64,000 nt of DNA from Odiellus spinosus (GCA_963920705.1 OY987230.1:18687320-18751319); one strand, 5' to 3'; shown: positions 12,783 to 24,059, counted from the first letter of the stretch. Notes: generated from the sequence alone by a model not told the origin. Translations and numbers: made by a program.

Positions 12783-13105
12783 TTTAAATGATAAATTTAA
12801 GTTTTTTAATGATAAATTTTAGTTTTTTAATGATAAATTTTAGTTTTTTAATGATAAATTTTAGTTTTTTAATGATAAATTTTAGTTTTTTAATGATAAA
12901 TTTTAGTTTTTTAATGATAAATTTTAGTTTTTTAATGATAAATTTTAGTTTTTTAATGATAAATTTTAGTTTTTTAATGATAAATTTTAGTTTTTTAATG
13001 ATAAATTTTAGTTTTTTAATGATAAATTTTAGTTTTTTAATGATAAATTTTAGTTTTTTAATGATAAATTTTAGTTTTTTAATGATAAATTTTAGTTATT
13101 AAGTA
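12783..13105. repeat. Homogeneous 21-bp minisatellite, 15 units
   Basis: Fifteen head-to-tail copies of a 21-bp unit containing TGATAAATTTTAGTTTTT. Apart from the first and last units the copies are identical by eye. Because 21 is a multiple of three, one frame stays open and would read as repeats of Met-Ile-Asn-Phe-Ser-Phe-Leu. There is no start context, splice evidence or flanking coding sequence, so I treat the frame as a by-product. Confidence 0.95.
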
Positions 13106-13199
13106 AATATATGGAGTTGACAGTCCATATTGTTTCCGTATTCCAGTTAATACAGGCAAATGCAGGGTGTTGGATATTCCCTATGGGCCTATTTATTTT

Positions 13200-13860
13200 A
13201 ATAATATAACTATTTTAATCGGTATATGCTCTTTCGACCGAATTCCCATATGAACGAAATCCCATTCGGCCGAATATCTGCAATTTCTAGCCCATTGGGC
13301 TGGGAAAAAGGTTTCTTCCCATTCGACCGAATGGGCTAATAAATTCAAAAATTTAATTATATCGAATAGAAGCATACGCATAATTACATATGTAATACGT
13401 TGAATGGAACTTTTGTTAAGCTAGGTTAGGTTATACCTTGAAAATACCCCAAAACTGCAGGCGAAACATTGTTAAGTAAGGAATATGACAAAATTATATA
13501 AATAAAAATCAGCAATTCACTATATAAAGTTAAATTTCGGTGATTTTAAAATGTTTTGTTCTTTTAAACTATAATGTTTGCTTAATATTTCACAAAATGT
13601 TTGGGCCAGTGCTCATCTTTACCTGAACATTTAATTATTATAACTCAATCAGATCTGTTGTTTAAATTCCATCGGGTATATTTAAGCAAAGGTTCTCGTC
13701 CCAATGAACCGAATTCTAAACCCGGAGAAGTGCGGGTTTTTCGGTCCAATGGGACTGTCCCATTGGACCGAATTTCAAAACCGCCAAAGCGCGGGTTTTT
13801 CGGTCGAATGGGATTGGGTTCGGTCGAAAGGACCCAAAGCTTTTAATCTAGATGTATCAA
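13200..13860. repeat. Two clusters of a CGGTCGAATGGG-type motif
   Basis: At 13233-13340 and again at 13690-13835 the sequence carries repeated, partly inverted forms of CCCATTCGACCGAA, for example GGTCCAATGGGACTGTCCCA around 13742-13766. GCGGGTTTTTCGGTC occurs twice in the second cluster. Both clusters fold on themselves. They look like fragments of one palindromic repeat family. Overlapping open frames here are not supported as genes. Confidence 0.55.
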
Positions 13861-14783
13861 TATTAACTGCTATATTAATAATTAATATTTCAATATATAT
13901 TATAGTAATTATGATACAATTATTTTAATACTGATACCACTATCCAGTATAATTATAATTAGCGTACAATTATATTTAACTATCTAAAACTAGTCTCCAA
14001 TTTGATTAACCGACTCTCTTATCGTGAGATTTTACGTAAAGTCACGTCTTTAAAATAAATCATAAAAGTTGTTAAAACTAAGTTCCAAACTTTCTTAATT
14101 GGATCAATTTTTATGGGTATTTTCCAATCTCTAAGCTGATCAGAAAACTTGGCGCGTTTCTTAGTACCTTAGGGATGATTTCCTAAAAACAATTTAGTTC
14201 AAACTCCGAAGCTAGGCAAAGTTTGTAGATTCAAAGTAATAAACTTTTAGCGATTAGAAAAAAGAAAAAAAAAACTCATCTTATAAATAAATATTTCCTT
14301 GGAAACTTCGTATCAATCTTAGTGTGTAGCGGATTAAATATACTTTTACCTTTATCACTAATAGATAAAATACTCTAATCAATCTGGGGAAACTAATTTT
14401 ACACGTGCTCCAATCTTGTTTTATAAATTTATTGGTGCGTGGTAAAATTCCGTTTGACTCGTTTGAGTTAATAAAATATGATAAGGGGAATGAAGCAAAC
14501 CAGATACGCGATTTTATAATGAAATTGATGCTTTATACCTGTTGTTTCAATTACGTTAAACAAAATAGTTTGATTTGAATTAGTTAATTAATAAAGTGGT
14601 GGTGGAGGTACAATATAAAATCGGTAGATTTGAAAGTAAAGGTATACTGAAACTCTACAACAAGTATTTTTATATTAAGCTTTTATTTTAAAACTTAATT
14701 TGAAAACTTAATCCGTTGATATTTAGACCAAATCATTTTTTTCCTATATAATGAAGAACTGAATTTTGAAATTTTATCTTGAA
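13860..14783. other. AT-rich stretch, nothing recognised
   Basis: No exon, RNA gene or repeat family was recognised. Confidence 0.4.
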
Positions 14784-15420
14784 ATGTACCGGCAGATTCT
14801 GATTCGAGACACTAACGGCCGCAGTTGGTGTAAATAGTGAAATTGCAAGGCCAATCTTTGGAGAAATTCCAGAGTTGGGAGGGGGGGCAATGTAGTAGCC
14901 AAGCGCGGCCCGCCTAAATTCCGTCCCTCTCTCCCGACTCAAAATATCGAGAAGAGTCCAAATCACTCGAGGTAGACGGGGGTGATGATTTTTTTGGCTA
15001 GCTTTAAGTGATGTCAGAAGCCGAGGAAACCCTCCTTTGAAGTCTATTACTCCCGGGTCTTGTCTACCCCTCTCTGTATGGGGTATTCTCAAAAGGCGCG
15101 ATTCGTACGCCTCCTAACGGTAGATGTTTTCGGAGCGGGAGCTCTTGGAGCGAATATCTCTAGCAGCCTTGGAGTTCGTCCAAAAAACTTTGTCGTTTGT
15201 GGAGAGAGAGAATTTCCAATTTTCCGTAGACAGGGGGGATGAAGTAGGACCCCTTCTAACTCGTAAAATTGGGAATTTTACCCATACAGAGAGGAGCGCT
15301 ATATGGAACATTGGAGTAGTAGACTTCAAAGGAGGGTTTCATCGGCTTCTGGTGATGTGCTATACCTTATTAAGATACGGGGAGTTGTTTACTTTTATGG
15401 ATTTGAGTGATAGACTTTTG
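14784..15420 (-). mobile_element. MITE-2 copy c, split by MITE-1 B1
   Basis: The left part (14784-15014) is the inverted form of MITE-2, including CGGCAGATTCTGATTCGAGA, GCGCGGCCCGCCTAAATTCC and GGTGATGATTTTTTTGGCTA. The right part continues at 15352 and ends ...TAGACTTTTG at 15420. The interrupting MITE-1 duplicated GTGATGT. The outer left terminus is missing. Confidence 0.75.
15015..15351 (+). mobile_element. MITE-1 copy B1
   Basis: Younger subfamily B: GTTATTCTCAAAAGGCGCG-type left half (here GGGGTATTCTC) and CCCCTTCTAACTCG in the right half. Perfect 7-bp target duplication GTGATGT at 15008-15014 and 15352-15358, inside MITE-2. It has a few private substitutions relative to B3 and B5. Confidence 0.92.
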
Positions 15421-16230
15421 TCAATAGTAAATAATAAGTTTAATATTACTTATTCGTAAAACCTGTTTAATCGATTATTAAATGTTTTGTTGAAACTTAG
15501 ATTTCAGGAGGGTTTGTCCTCAAAGCCGACTTGTTTAACCTGAAAATGCATTCAAACATTCACCACGAATGCTTATAACTTTCTTTTAATCACTTTTTGG
15601 CCTATTTTTCGGATGTATAGGCCTGTTGGGGCCCATTATCGCGCATCGATTTCATTAGAGAAGAGGTTCTGTATATACATTTTCTCTTTTTCCCCTCCTC
15701 GCAACATTTCCCGCTTTTAGTTTGCCGGCAATAGGTAGATAAGGCCTCGAGGCAATCAATTTCAGCTTTACCGCTTTAACCCCAAGCTAGAGGACTAATT
15801 ATCGTTTTCCAAGCTGAGCAAGCGAGAAAGCCTACCTATATATACCTTGCCATACCCGATAGAATAACTACGAAAGCTTAACAAGTCTAGTTACAATTAC
15901 TCTAGTACCGTGGTTACGTCGAAAGGAGTTTTCATTATAGCGAAAGCTGTGGCGGATTGATACATAATGTTAAATATTATAAAGAAGGAAGCGTAGTGTC
16001 TTAGCAAACTTATCTGCAACTAAAGTCATCCAGCTAAGAAAATAATAAAACAAAGTAGAAATTAGTTTGAGATTTCGGCACGTTCGTAAATACAATATGT
16101 TTTTTTTTTTTTTTTTTTTTTTTTTTTTCCTGTTCTTCTAAGCGGTGCTATCATCATTTTTTTGTTCATGGTCAATTAAAAATGTGCCTCCTGAGATACT
16201 AAATCTTATTTAGTAGTCGAAATTACGAGC
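15421..16230. repeat. Unassigned DNA with one GGCGGATTAATACA-family copy and a poly-T run
   Basis: At about 15936-15990 AGCGAAAGCTGTGGCGGATT begins a member of the dispersed family. A T run of about 29 lies at 16100-16128. No exon recognised. Confidence 0.45.
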
Positions 16231-16231
16231 A

Positions 16232-16562
16232 AATATTAAACTAGAAATAAATTTGAAACTTACCATCAAAATAGGCTTAGCTGGATTCATTGAGATACCC
16301 TGAGCTAACGACCAATGACATTGATCGTGGAGATCCTGCATTCCCTGTATAAGAGCCATCGATCAATGTCATTGGTCGCTAGTCCTTATACGGGGAGTTC
16401 ATGTGATCTTCATGAATCCAGCTATGCCTATTTTCCGGGTAAATTTTAAATTTATTTCTAGTTTAATAATTGTTTTTAAAAATAAATTTACTGTCGGATT
16501 AGGCCTATTAAAACTATAAGGAATTGATAAAAAAGAATTTGTTTTTAGATTATATTCTCCCT
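16232..16562. mobile_element. MITE-4 copy b (diverged)
   Basis: Has the family arms TTAAACTAGAAATAAATTTG and TTTATTTCTAGTTTAATAAT around a foldback core (CTTAGCTGGATTCAT ... ATGAATCCAGCTATGCC). The right end TATATTCTCCCT is followed by TTAA at 16563-16566. The outer left terminus is not visible. Confidence 0.7.
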
Positions 16563-16865
16563 TTAACAACTGTCCATGGACCACATGTGGTCCATGTTTT
16601 TTCGATTCATTTCTCTAGTAATTGTAATACGTAGTTAGTTTTGGAAGCCTCAGCCTCATTTCTAATTCTTTCTGGAGAGATTAGGGTTATTTTTAAAAGA
16701 TATTTAATCAAGGGGATAACAAGCCCGGACTTTTTTTATTTTATTTTCGTTTGGTCAAAGATTTAGGATTTTTCCTGATGCGGCGTACCACTTCCAGTTA
16801 TTTTCAAACATAGTATATATTTTGGTTCGTGAAAAGATTACAAACTTAGCTTAATCATTAATCAC

Positions 16866-16902
16866 TTGAGGTTTATCATTAATACGTAATGATAAACCTC
16901 AA
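16866..16902. other. Perfect 16-bp-stem hairpin
   Basis: TTGAGGTTTATCATTA (16866-16881), a 5-base loop ATACG, then the exact complement TAATGATAAACCTCAA (16887-16902). It stands alone, outside the recognised transposons. Its function is unknown. Confidence 0.8.
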
Positions 16903-17264
16903 ATGATAAAATAAATTATTTTAAAACTGCATTAGAATTAATATTGTTTGCTTTGCGGGTAAGGGTAAAAGGGATTTTTGGAATATAATTAGAAAATCCT
17001 TTTAATATATTATTTGCCTGGAAATATTTGTCTATTTTAATAATTAAGAATTTCTGCTTTTCCTAAAATAATAATAAATATAAAAGTATGATATATTTCC
17101 AGATTTAATTAAAGGAATACTGGAATGAAGTGTAATAAATTTTTAGATTTCTTACAGGACCACAAAATATGATATTTAGTGAAAATAAAATGTGTCTTAA
17201 AGAGTATAATGGCGAAAAAACTTCATTTAGACTATCCCTTTAAATTATTCCAATTTTTTTAAAT

Positions 17265-17575
17265 ATACCTGCGATTTATAACAGTAAAATTATCTCTAAT
17301 ATATTCTATGCAAACGCAAGTTTAAATCAGATTGAAATCTCTTTAATTTTATCCTTTTTTAAAGCTAAAACTCCTTTCCAACTACATTAGCTTAATTTTC
17401 ACGAATAAAGAAACGCTCATTCTAATTTGAAGTAAAGAATTTTGCTTATCAGATCTACTGTAATTTATAACAGTAAAAATATATCTAATATATTCCATGC
17501 AAATGCTAGTTTAAATCACATTGAAACCTCTTTATTTTAACCCTTATTTAAGGCTAAAACCCTCTCCTTTCCATC
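17265..17575. repeat. Direct duplication, two units about 180 bp apart
   Basis: The block 17273-17390 (GCGATTTATAACAGTAAAAT, then AATATATTCTATGCAAACGC) recurs at about 17458-17572 (TGTAATTTATAACAGTAAAA, then AATATATTCCATGCAAATGC). Similarity is roughly 80 percent by eye. It is an old local duplication. Confidence 0.7.
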
Positions 17576-18357
17576 TACATTATCATTCGAATTTACAGTA
17601 AAATCATTTTGCTTACCAGATCGAAAATAAGCGTTTTTCGGTCGCGGAAATTTTTAACGTTCTTTGTAAAATGTCCATGCAGTTGTATATGCGGAAAACC
17701 GATTGTTTTCCGTCAAGTGAAAGTTGTCCCCCTGTCTTTCGGACCTAAATAAGTGACTGGCCGCATCTTGTTTTGACGCACCCTATTTTTATTTTTTATT
17801 TTTTCCCAAAAAAAAATAAAAAATAAAATAATCCAACATGCCGAAAGTATGGCGCTATTTACGGTCGGAGTACTCCACCCCCTTTAAAGTGAAGATGAAT
17901 AGGAAAATGAAATTATTAAGCCTAATATAAATTATTCTTAGTGTAAGTTTGTTTTAGGTTTTAATCTAATTTATCAAAAATTAATTTCAATCAGATTTCT
18001 TTAAGCCTAAACGTGCCTATTTTTGTGATTTTAATTATTCGTGATAATTCTTTTAGAACGTCGGTGATTTCAATTTCTTGGATCATCATTTTTAACTTTA
18101 TATTTAATCAAGTTTATTAGGATCGGTTTATATTGAGGGAAAGATTAACTTGCATTTTTTTTTATTTAATATTTAAATAATTAATCGTATTTAAGAGTGT
18201 CTTAATGTAGTTAAGGGATGATATATTTGATTTGAGGGCTCGAAATAATTAAATTCAATTCCTTTTCATCATCTATTTAACTGTCTTCCATAAAAAAAAT
18301 AAAAAAGTGGAATGGAATGGATTCGTAAAAAGAAAAAGAAAAAAAATTTCTCCTTTG

Positions 18358-18395
<38 letters not shown>

Positions 18396-19224
18396 CTCTT
18401 TCTATTCCTTTTTCTCTATCCGCCTTCACACCCATTCCACTCTAGAATTGAAATTGTTTATTCAAAATCCATATAAATTCCAAAGTAAAATGGAGAAAAT
18501 GTGATGTTAGAACTGTATGGATTTAGAAAGGACTTTGATTTCAAGCTGAAATTTTTTTAGTTTTATTACAATTTTTTTCTTCTTCTTCTTCTTACCCCTC
18601 CCTGGAGGTCAACGACGTTTTTCCGCGCTAGATATTTTTCATCATATCGATTTTCTGGAATTTTTCGGAGCTCTATTTTCTTAAACATATATATTTCTTA
18701 TATTATCGAACTAAGGGTAAAGCTAAGGCGGATGCTAACGTAATGTTAAACCTCAGAAATGATAAAAAAATATATACAAAACTTCTTATTACGCGCTCTT
18801 TCATTTCATATAGACTCCTTTCGTTATTAAAAATAAAAACCACCAGTCCCATAGAGGATCTCATTTAATATACCAGCCTAGGACTATATTTTTTCCCCTC
18901 AATGGCGTTTCTCATAATTTGGCGCTTATAGAACGGGTCTATGATGAAAACGTTCGGTTTTTCGACTCTCTGATATTTGTAAAGCCCTTTAAAATTGCCT
19001 TTTTTATCTCGCTTAGCACACGACGTTGGTCCTAACCAATTGTACAGTATACAAAGCTAGACTGTGCCCACTTTTTTCACTGATTTCATTGGGGGATACA
19101 ATATTTTTAAAATGTTATTTTACATTCCTTGATGAACTAGGGCAAGAGAAGATAGGTTTTTAACGAGATTCTAAGTGATCCAGTTCAATTCGCTATTAAT
19201 AAATAAAGATTAATAGGTATACTT
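17576..19224. other. Unassigned DNA with homopolymers
   Basis: An A/T inverted repeat around CCC lies at 17783-17832. A T run of about 35 lies at 18361-18395. A GGCGGATTAATACA-family copy lies at 18717-18765 (AAAGCTAAGGCGGATGCTAA). No gene is supported; the frame at 18307-18504 runs through the poly-T tract. Confidence 0.45.
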
Positions 19225-19380
19225 GGCGTCCATAAACGTCCTCTAACGGAAAAGTGGCCAAAATCATGAAGTAACAAAACCTCATGCGCATCTGCTATAA
19301 GAATATGCAGACGAGACGCGCAGAGTTTGTTAGTTACTACTGTTGACACTGTTTGCCGTTAGAGGACGCTTATGAAGCTA
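19225..19380. mobile_element. MITE-3 copy a
   Basis: Foldback of about 155 bp. Left arm GGCGTCCATAAACGTCCTCT, right arm GCCGTTAGAGGACGCTTATG. The inner arms also pair (AAGTAACAAAACC with TTTGTTAGTTACTACT). No coding capacity. Confidence 0.8.
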
Positions 19381-20277
19381 TTAATATCGGTGTCCCTTAG
19401 TCCAAGTTTCCCTATGGGTTGAAGAGAAATTCCTAAACTCTATCGAATATATACTCTTCATCAGAAGTATGTTGACGAGGTTTATAAAAATCAATGCTCC
19501 GTTAATTTTTAAAGTAACTTCAACGATATTACATCAAAGGTAAATTCTCGTATACCTTTGGATGCGGTATACCCGCGTACTTCATTAGTCAATCGAAGCG
19601 AAACGGGGAACCAATTGGAAATTCTCTCTTAACCCCTATATATATCGTATTATAGACCCAACTAACTTTCTATTAGCGCGGAGGGATTCGAGTCTCCCGG
19701 GTTGGAATGCCTGGCCAAGTTGCCAAGATCAACAGCCGATTGGGAGAAAATGGGTGAAAGGTTCCGATACCGCCAACAACTCCGTTGGTTCGAAGATTTA
19801 GCCTGACAGGCCAATTACTTAACAGTCTGGCGAACTCGCGGGCGTGGCACCCGCGAACTCGCGACCTAATATCGATGTTAGCGGGATTTAAGCAATTTGT
19901 TTTTCGACGGCGGACCCACCCTGCACCTTTTCCTCGCCAATACCGATCGACAGGGTCCGAAGGGAAAGAGTTTTAAAACGACCGTGGGTTTTGTCCAATA
20001 TAGATCTATAAGTCCAATTGGAATGACTGAATTGAAAGAAACGTTACAAGGATATGGATTCGCCCCTTACTACTATTACTTACAATCCTTAGTTTCCCCA
20101 ACACTGATCCATTACAAACATAGTTTAGTAATATGTCTACGGAGTATTTATCAACGGAGGCAAAAATACAATGAAATAAAGGTTCAGTTGCTTTATTTCT
20201 AGGAAAATTAAATTCTCGCGTTCAAGGAGACTTAAGTAAACTATTTTTCTCCGCGTTTGTTGTCGTATCAAAACCTA
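19381..20277. other. GC-richer unassigned block
   Basis: Between about 19670 and 19980 the GC content is well above the surroundings (CTCGCGGGCGTGGCACCCGC). Overlapping frames at 19785-19976 and 19897-20202 are open, but I recognise no protein family in them. It could be a decayed retroelement or an exon of an unknown gene; the sequence alone does not settle it. Confidence 0.3.
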
Positions 20278-20360
20278 GCGTTCATAAGCGTCCTCTAACG
20301 GTAAACATAGGCAAAAGTAGTAACTACGTACGATAAAGAACGAATATGCTAATAGTATGC
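20278..20360. mobile_element. MITE-3 copy b, left half only
   Basis: Starts GCGTTCATAAGCGTCCTCTA and keeps the inner GCAAAAGTAGTAACTA, but the right arm is absent. Confidence 0.65.
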
Positions 20361-21289
20361 CATCGACAAAAATGATGACAACCACACTTTAACAGTTAAA
20401 TACCTTTTTGGAGTCTATAATACCATCTCTAAAACCTTCCGAAAATAATAAAAAATAGTTAATATTGTTAAATTAACACAATAAACTTTAATTTATATAT
20501 ATAACCCTTTACACTTTTTTAAAGACCTGGTTGCCGGTTATTTCTCCTTCATGTTAACATATCTGCATTCGCCTTTATACGATCCTACGTGGTATAAGTA
20601 GTGACTAAGGGTTTATTTAGACGCTGCTGTCCAGTTGGCCCCCGTTTTTCGCGCTCTATTGGCCGAAGCGGACCCCATCGATTATAGTGCCGGCCGCCAA
20701 GGCCTATATGCCCCCTATAAAACGTATATACTTGATGGGGGCTTCGACCCCGAAAATACTCCCCAAGCTTTATATATACGGATTGGACAAGAGAGTTAGT
20801 GCATAGTGCGGTCGTTTTTTTTTTTTTTTTTTTGTTTTTTTAAGAAAAAGGACGTTTAAAAAGTTCCGTGAGCTAAAACTTTCTAAATTGACCATACTAT
20901 TGAGAAAAATGACCACACAAACTGCGAGTTGCGGTTAAATTAGTTAGACCAAGAATCCATTCAGCTTCCATAAGAATATGGGAGGGCCGCGATTCAATAA
21001 CCATCCTCCCAAACTTTGTAGCAAAAGTTCTTCTGCTTCGAATCGATTTTTCAAGTAAATCGCTCCTGACATCTATTATTAACCCGAGCCACTAACGACC
21101 TTGACATAATATTTTGGGTAATAAAAATGGAGCCGACCGATAAAAGATCTAAGCGTACAAATGTTGCGAAAATTGCAGACGAACTTTTGTTACAAAGTTT
21201 GGGAGGATGGTACCAGAGGCTTAAAGCTATGCTCCCATATTCTTATGGAACCTGAATGGATTCTTGGTTAGACCTATCACGAGTCTCGT
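20361..21289. other. Unassigned DNA
   Basis: Includes a GC-richer block with CTATAAAACGTATATA at 20715-20730, which resembles a TATA element but has no recognisable gene downstream. A T run lies at 20816-20833. At 20950-21010 and 21205-21270, CTTCCATAAGAATATGGGAG and its approximate complement form a loose inverted pair about 300 bp apart, suggesting one more foldback element. Confidence 0.35.
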
Positions 21290-21457
21290 GAAACAACGCC
21301 TCGTATCTTAATACTATCAGCAGCAAAGGGGCAGGTAAACGTACTAGCCCATCACTTAAAAATATAGCCAAAAAAGTCATCACCCCTGTCTGGATCAAGC
21401 GATTTGGACTCTTCCTCAATATTTTGAGTAGGGAGAGAGGGGCGGAATATAGGCCTT
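21290..21457 (+). mobile_element. MITE-2 copy d, truncated
   Basis: Left outer arm (AACAACGCCTCGTATCTTAA), then CAGCAAAGGGGCAGGTAAAC and the internal region to GGCGGAATATAGGCC. It is cut off exactly where a MITE-3 right arm begins. Confidence 0.7.
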
Positions 21458-21495
21458 CACTGTTTGCCGTTAGAGGACCTTTATAAACTTCAGGT
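21458..21495. mobile_element. MITE-3 right-arm fragment (copy c)
   Basis: CACTGTTTGCCGTTAGAGGA joined directly to truncated MITE-2. Only the right arm is present. Confidence 0.6.
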
Positions 21496-22364
21496 TTCGT
21501 TATATTCATATCTATTAATAAAGGTGTCCAAAAATAATAGTTTTAAGTTAGGCCTAACTTTAAATTCCAAAATAGTAAGATACAGTATCAACAAAAGAGA
21601 ATTTAGACTTGGCTCGTCTCTCTACAGGATATACCTAGTTTACTTTTAGTTTGTCTTGAAATATATACACTTTACTTTGATATGAGCCGGATTTTTTTGA
21701 CTTAATGAAAAAGGCCACAAGAAAAAAACCAAAAAATTCGGGTAGCAGCTGTTTGGAAGCAAAACCTCATTTTTATACGTTGTGTTAGAATCATTTCTTT
21801 CTCTTAAAATTTAATCGCGAAAGCGTGGCCGAGTTGATATAAAAGATGGTTTTTGGATGAATAATGGGGGACCGTACGTTCGGTTCTCCTTTTCTTTAAC
21901 ACTCTTATACCACGTATCTACGCGGCCTCCAAGTTCCATAATACATATAAAGTTCCTTCGCTGTATAACTTCCGTTTTTACGGCTTCTTGTTTAACGCCA
22001 CCTTTATCATTTGATCCTTTAAACTGCATTTTATATAATATAATATTATAGGATACTAAAAAGAGATAGGATATCACGACCCAAGGTTATTAAAAATCAA
22101 GTTTTTGGCCACGGGGAAGGGGTTATAAAAGACTATGACGTTATCCTGGGTCATTTTTTTTCTAGTTCCTGTGAAAATAGATCAAATTAGACGATTTTTA
22201 CATATTGGGAAAGACGGATTTTTTCGTTATTCTTTAGGAGAAAAAATGAAATTAAAAGTGTAACCGATCACGTGCTTGGCGCGAAATCAATTTGACAAGG
22301 CCCAAATAGTGTCAGGTGTCGTTTCTTTATAACACGCATTTGATTGTGTTATAGTTTCTTCCCA
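21496..22364. other. Unassigned DNA
   Basis: Two opposed 60-90 codon frames at 21811-22077 are open but not recognisable. No repeat family seen. Confidence 0.35.
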
Positions 22365-22524
22365 GGGGGCAGACACTCGCGAACTCATGCGGGTGTACAA
22401 AAGTTTTAACTCTTTGCACTAACAAAGCTGAACTCAGAGTTCATTAGAGTTCCAAATCAATACACTGTCAAAGCTGAACTCGGTGAACTCAGGTGTACAG
22501 CGAATTCAAGAGTGTCTGACCCCT
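22365..22524. mobile_element. MITE-10, about 160-bp foldback
   Basis: Left end GGGGGCAGACACTCGCGAAC pairs with right end ...TCAAGAGTGTCTGACCCC. The inner repeats AAAGCTGAACTC and GGTGTACA also recur. No copy elsewhere in the window. Confidence 0.6.
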
Positions 22525-23270
22525 CGGTTTCTTCTTTGACCACCAAGAACCAAAGGAAAACTTCTCAAGGCCGTCACGAAAAATTGGGAAATTTCTCTCC
22601 AAAGAATTAAATGCCTCATTAAGAAATATACTTATGCTCTAAATGGATCTTGCCTTAACCTGGTCCTTGTCTATTTCGAAATAATCATCAATTACTCAAA
22701 ATATATGTACTCTTTTAGTTGAAAGGTTGTTAAATATCTCGATTATATATTTTCTCACTTGTTCAAATTGCGCAGAGATGTTTCGTAAGTGGAAAAACAC
22801 GAAATTCCCTTTAGAAACTATACGTGCTTCTGTATCGGTTAAAAAAAAACCTTAAAGAAAAACCAATCCTTATCCTTGAACAGGCAAGCCCTATATTTTC
22901 TAGTCCCTGTAGTCTTGATAAAAAAATAAGATATAAAAAAAAACCCAAAAAAAAAAATAAATCCAAGCTCTCTCGTGACCCGAAGTAAATCGAGGCTTAA
23001 AACCAATTTTAAACTTAACACACGCGAACACTATATGGAGAAAAAAAAATGAACCCATCTCGCCAAAGTCTGCTCTTGAAATATCTTTCATCTTCCTTGA
23101 AAAATGATTTTAAATATATAAGAACAAGAAGAAAAAAAGTGGTTGGTATAGTCGGAAACCTTTTAGAAGCCAAAAATAAAAAATACCCTTTGGAGAAAAA
23201 AAATGGTAACAGCCTCACTTTAAACAATTTTAAATCGCAATTGATTGATTTAATATATTATATTTATTAA
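22525..23270. other. A-rich unassigned DNA
   Basis: Several overlapping frames arise from A/T-rich low-complexity DNA at 22839-23270. Nothing recognised. Confidence 0.4.
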
Positions 23271-23276
23271 TAAAAC

Positions 23277-23614
23277 CAGAAGCCGATGAAACCCTCCTTT
23301 GAAGTCTATTACTCCCGGGTCTTGTCTACCCCTCTCTGTATGGGTTAGTTTCAAAAATCGCGATTCGTACGCCTCCTAACGGTAGATATTTTCGGAGCGG
23401 GAGTTCGTCGAGCGAATATCTCTAGCAGCCTTGGAGTTCGTTAAAAAAACGTCGTCGTTTGTGGAGAGAGAGAATTTCCAATTTTCCGTAGACAGGGGGG
23501 TTTGAAGTAGGACCCCTCCAATCTCGTAAAATTGTGAATTTTACCCATACAGAGAGGAGCGCTATATGGAACATTAGAGTAGTAGACTTCAAAGGAGGGT
23601 TTCATCGACTTCTG
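23277..23614 (+). mobile_element. MITE-1 copy A4
   Basis: Subfamily A. Perfect 7-bp target duplication ATAAAAC at 23270-23276 and 23615-23621. Confidence 0.92.
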
Positions 23615-23671
23615 ATAAAACCTCTATTCTTTATTGTCTTCGAGATTAAACCGGTAGTTTTTTACTTGCAC

Positions 23672-24059
23672 CAAAAGTCTATTACATTATTTCATGAAAG
23701 TAAACAACACCACGTATTATCAGCAAAGGACCAGGTAAATGTACTAACCCATCACTTAAAAATAGCCAAAAAAGTCATCACCCCTGTCTGGCTCCAGTGA
23801 TTTGGACTCTTCCGTGATATTTTGAGTCGTGAGAGAGGGACGGAATTTAGGCGGGCCGCGATTGGCTATATTCTCTTCCCTCCCAACTCCTGGGTTTCTC
23901 CAAAGAGTGGCTCTTCCGATTTCACAATTTACACGGCGTCTACGGCCGCTAAGAGTGTCTCGAATCAGAATCTGCTGGTACATTTACCCGGACCTTTGCT
24001 GATACTATTAAGTTATGGGGCGTTGTACACTTTTATGGAATAAAATTATAGACTTTTGC
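23672..24059 (+). mobile_element. MITE-2 copy e, the most complete
   Basis: Outer ends CAAAAGTCTATTAC ... TTATAGACTTTTG, then arms with AGTAAACAACACCACGTA and its complement, then inner repeats CAGCAAAGGACCAGGTAAA / TTTACCCGGACCTTTGCTG. The total of 388 bp makes this the reference copy. It begins 57 bp after MITE-1 A4. No transposase frame. I could not identify a clean target duplication. Confidence 0.8.

Noticed and set aside
12788..13102. 104-codon protein of Met-Ile-Asn-Phe-Ser-Phe-Leu repeats
   Set aside because: It is a 21-bp minisatellite; any repeat whose unit is a multiple of three keeps a frame open.
18307..18504. 65-codon frame with a poly-phenylalanine block
   Set aside because: It is a read-through of a T run of about 35.
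20715..20790. TATA-like CTATAAAACGTATATA as a gene promoter
   Set aside because: No transcript-like or coding sequence follows in either direction; kept only as a note in the interval entry.
21816..21900. tRNA-like GCGAAAGCGTGGCCGAG
   Set aside because: No anticodon arm, no B box and no acceptor-stem complement could be found within the expected distance.
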